Shown here in pieces: positions 5,337 through 6,047 of a stretch of 6,047 bases of DNA. The translations under genes were made by a program, and so were the position numbers. Origin of the DNA: WVWW01 sp041568335 (lineage in GTDB: Bacteria; Acidobacteriota; Polarisedimenticolia; Polarisedimenticolales; Polarisedimenticolaceae); NCBI GenBank assembly GCA_041568335.1, contig JBFFZZ010000195.1, positions 1 through 6,047 on the forward strand, written 5' to 3'. Every line of letters starts with the position of its first letter. Positions within the stretch are counted from its first letter, which is position 1. Below the pieces are notes generated by a model, which saw only the letters and a program-made list of their open reading frames with translations, was not told the origin of the DNA and ran no database searches.

Positions 5337-6047
5337 ATGAGCCTCAAGCACGTTCAGCGAACCTACGAGAAGCTCGGTGAGAAAGCGCCGCTCTACGCCG
5401 TGCTCTCCGACTGGGGTTACGACAAGGACCCCGAGTTGGTCTTCGCCAGCGGCCGTAAAGAAATCGCCGACCAGCTCGCGCACGTTCGCGACCTCGGGTT
5501 CCGGCCGCACCCCGACCGTGCGCTCGACTTCGGTTGTGGTGTCGGCCGTTTGAGCCAGGCGCTCGCCGAGAGCTTCGATCGCGTCGACGGCGTGGACATC
5601 TCGGAGACGATGGTCCGCGCCGCCGTCCAGTTCAACCGTCACGGGGACAAGGTCAAATACCACGTCAACACCAACGACGACCTGCGGCTGTTCGACGACG
5701 ACGCCTTCGATTTCATCTACTCCAACATCACGTTGCAACACATCCCACCGGAGTACGCGCTCCGCTACGTCGCCGAGTTTCTGCGCGTCCTGCGGCCCGG
5801 TGGGGTCGCCGTGTTCCACATTCCCGGGGGCAAGTCCTACAAGCCGGGTTCTTTCGGTGCCAGGCTGTACAACGTCCGTCGCATCTGGTTGCGGCGTTGG
5901 TGGAAACGGCTTCGCGGGCGGCCCGCCGTGGACATGCACCACATCGGCGAGGATCTGGTGCGGGACACGATCGACAACAGCGGGGGTCGTCTCATCGAGG
6001 TGTCCCGGCAGGGGTCGGTCCGGCGCAAGCGCTACGGGATGCGTTAC
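5337..6047 (+). CDS. Class I SAM-dependent methyltransferase, C-terminus cut off by window edge
   Basis: 237 codons are open from the ATG at 5337 to the window edge. The protein should transfer a methyl group from S-adenosylmethionine to an unknown acceptor in the cytoplasm. Motif I is LDFGCGVGRLSQALA (63-77), with the SAM-binding glycines. The acidic residue ending strand 2 is Asp87 in VDGVDIS. Asp125 in FDFIYSN (124-130) starts strand 4, followed by LQHIPPEY (133-140) and the post-motif LRVLRPGGVAVFHIP (149-163), typical of the Methyltransf_11/25 group. A basic, Trp-rich stretch after residue 175 (RRIWLRRWWKRLRGR) may contact a membrane or an anionic substrate. There is no signal peptide. 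The gene starts 12 bases after the lipoprotein gene on the same strand and has no Shine-Dalgarno sequence, so it is either translated from a leaderless message or coupled. Family members often modify sugars, lipids or quinones; nothing here picks one. The fold is sure; the substrate is unknown. Confidence 0.92.
   Translation, partial: MSLKHVQRTYEKLGEKAPLYAVLSDWGYDKDPELVFASGRKEIADQLAHVRDLGFRPHPDRALDFGCGVGRLSQALAESFDRVDGVDISETMVRAAVQFNRHGDKVKYHVNTNDDLRLFDDDAFDFIYSNITLQHIPPEYALRYVAEFLRVLRPGGVAVFHIPGGKSYKPGSFGARLYNVRRIWLRRWWKRLRGRPAVDMHHIGEDLVRDTIDNSGGRLIEVSRQGSVRRKRYGMRY

Noticed and set aside
4743..5942. Minus-strand open frame of about 399 codons across the lipoprotein and methyltransferase genes
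   Set aside because: It spans two well-supported plus-strand genes and shows no domain, signal or ribosome site of its own.

Overview
This is a high-GC bacterial window. It holds five protein-coding genes packed closely together, with no RNA gene, mobile element or CRISPR array that I can see. Strong G/C bias at third codon positions opens long shadow reading frames opposite the real genes. Two genes run off the window edges. The lineage cannot be fixed from the sequence. A secreted TonB C-terminal-domain protein next to a CRTAC1-type FG-GAP/ASPIC-UnbV lipoprotein would fit Acidobacteriota or a similar environmental high-GC lineage (Planctomycetota, Myxococcota), and this is a low-confidence guess.

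Layout. The left end, on the minus strand, carries most of prfC, the GTPase peptide chain release factor 3, read leftwards from 1495 and cut off at position 1. Its own perfect -10 hexamer lies just upstream. Also on the minus strand, 70 bases upstream of prfC, is a small exported protein of unknown function (2054 to 1566). Its last codons and stop form a perfect inverted repeat. A 109-base divergent intergenic region (2055-2163) separates it from the plus-strand genes. That region holds promoter-like elements for both directions, a Shine-Dalgarno sequence for each gene, and a perfect 8-bp inverted repeat with a 9-bp centre lying over both presumed -35 regions, which looks like an operator.

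The plus strand then has three genes in a row. The first is a signal-peptide-bearing protein ending in a TonB C-terminal-like domain (2164-2970). The second is a 775-residue predicted lipoprotein with TPR-like helices, seven FG-GAP/VCBS calcium-loop repeats and an ASPIC/UnbV domain (2997-5324). The third is a class I SAM-dependent methyltransferase that runs off the right edge (5337-6047). The last two lack a Shine-Dalgarno sequence and have -10-like elements a few bases before the start codon, suggesting leaderless transcripts.

How the genes may work together. Three consecutive genes (the small exported protein, the TonB-domain protein and the lipoprotein) encode envelope or exported products. 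The divergent pair may share regulation through the inverted repeat. prfC is a translation housekeeping gene with no evident functional link to the others. No known defence, biosynthetic or mobile system is evident. The points most worth following up are the divergent operator-like repeat, the stand-alone TonB_C protein with an unrecognised N-terminal domain, and the leaderless-type starts.
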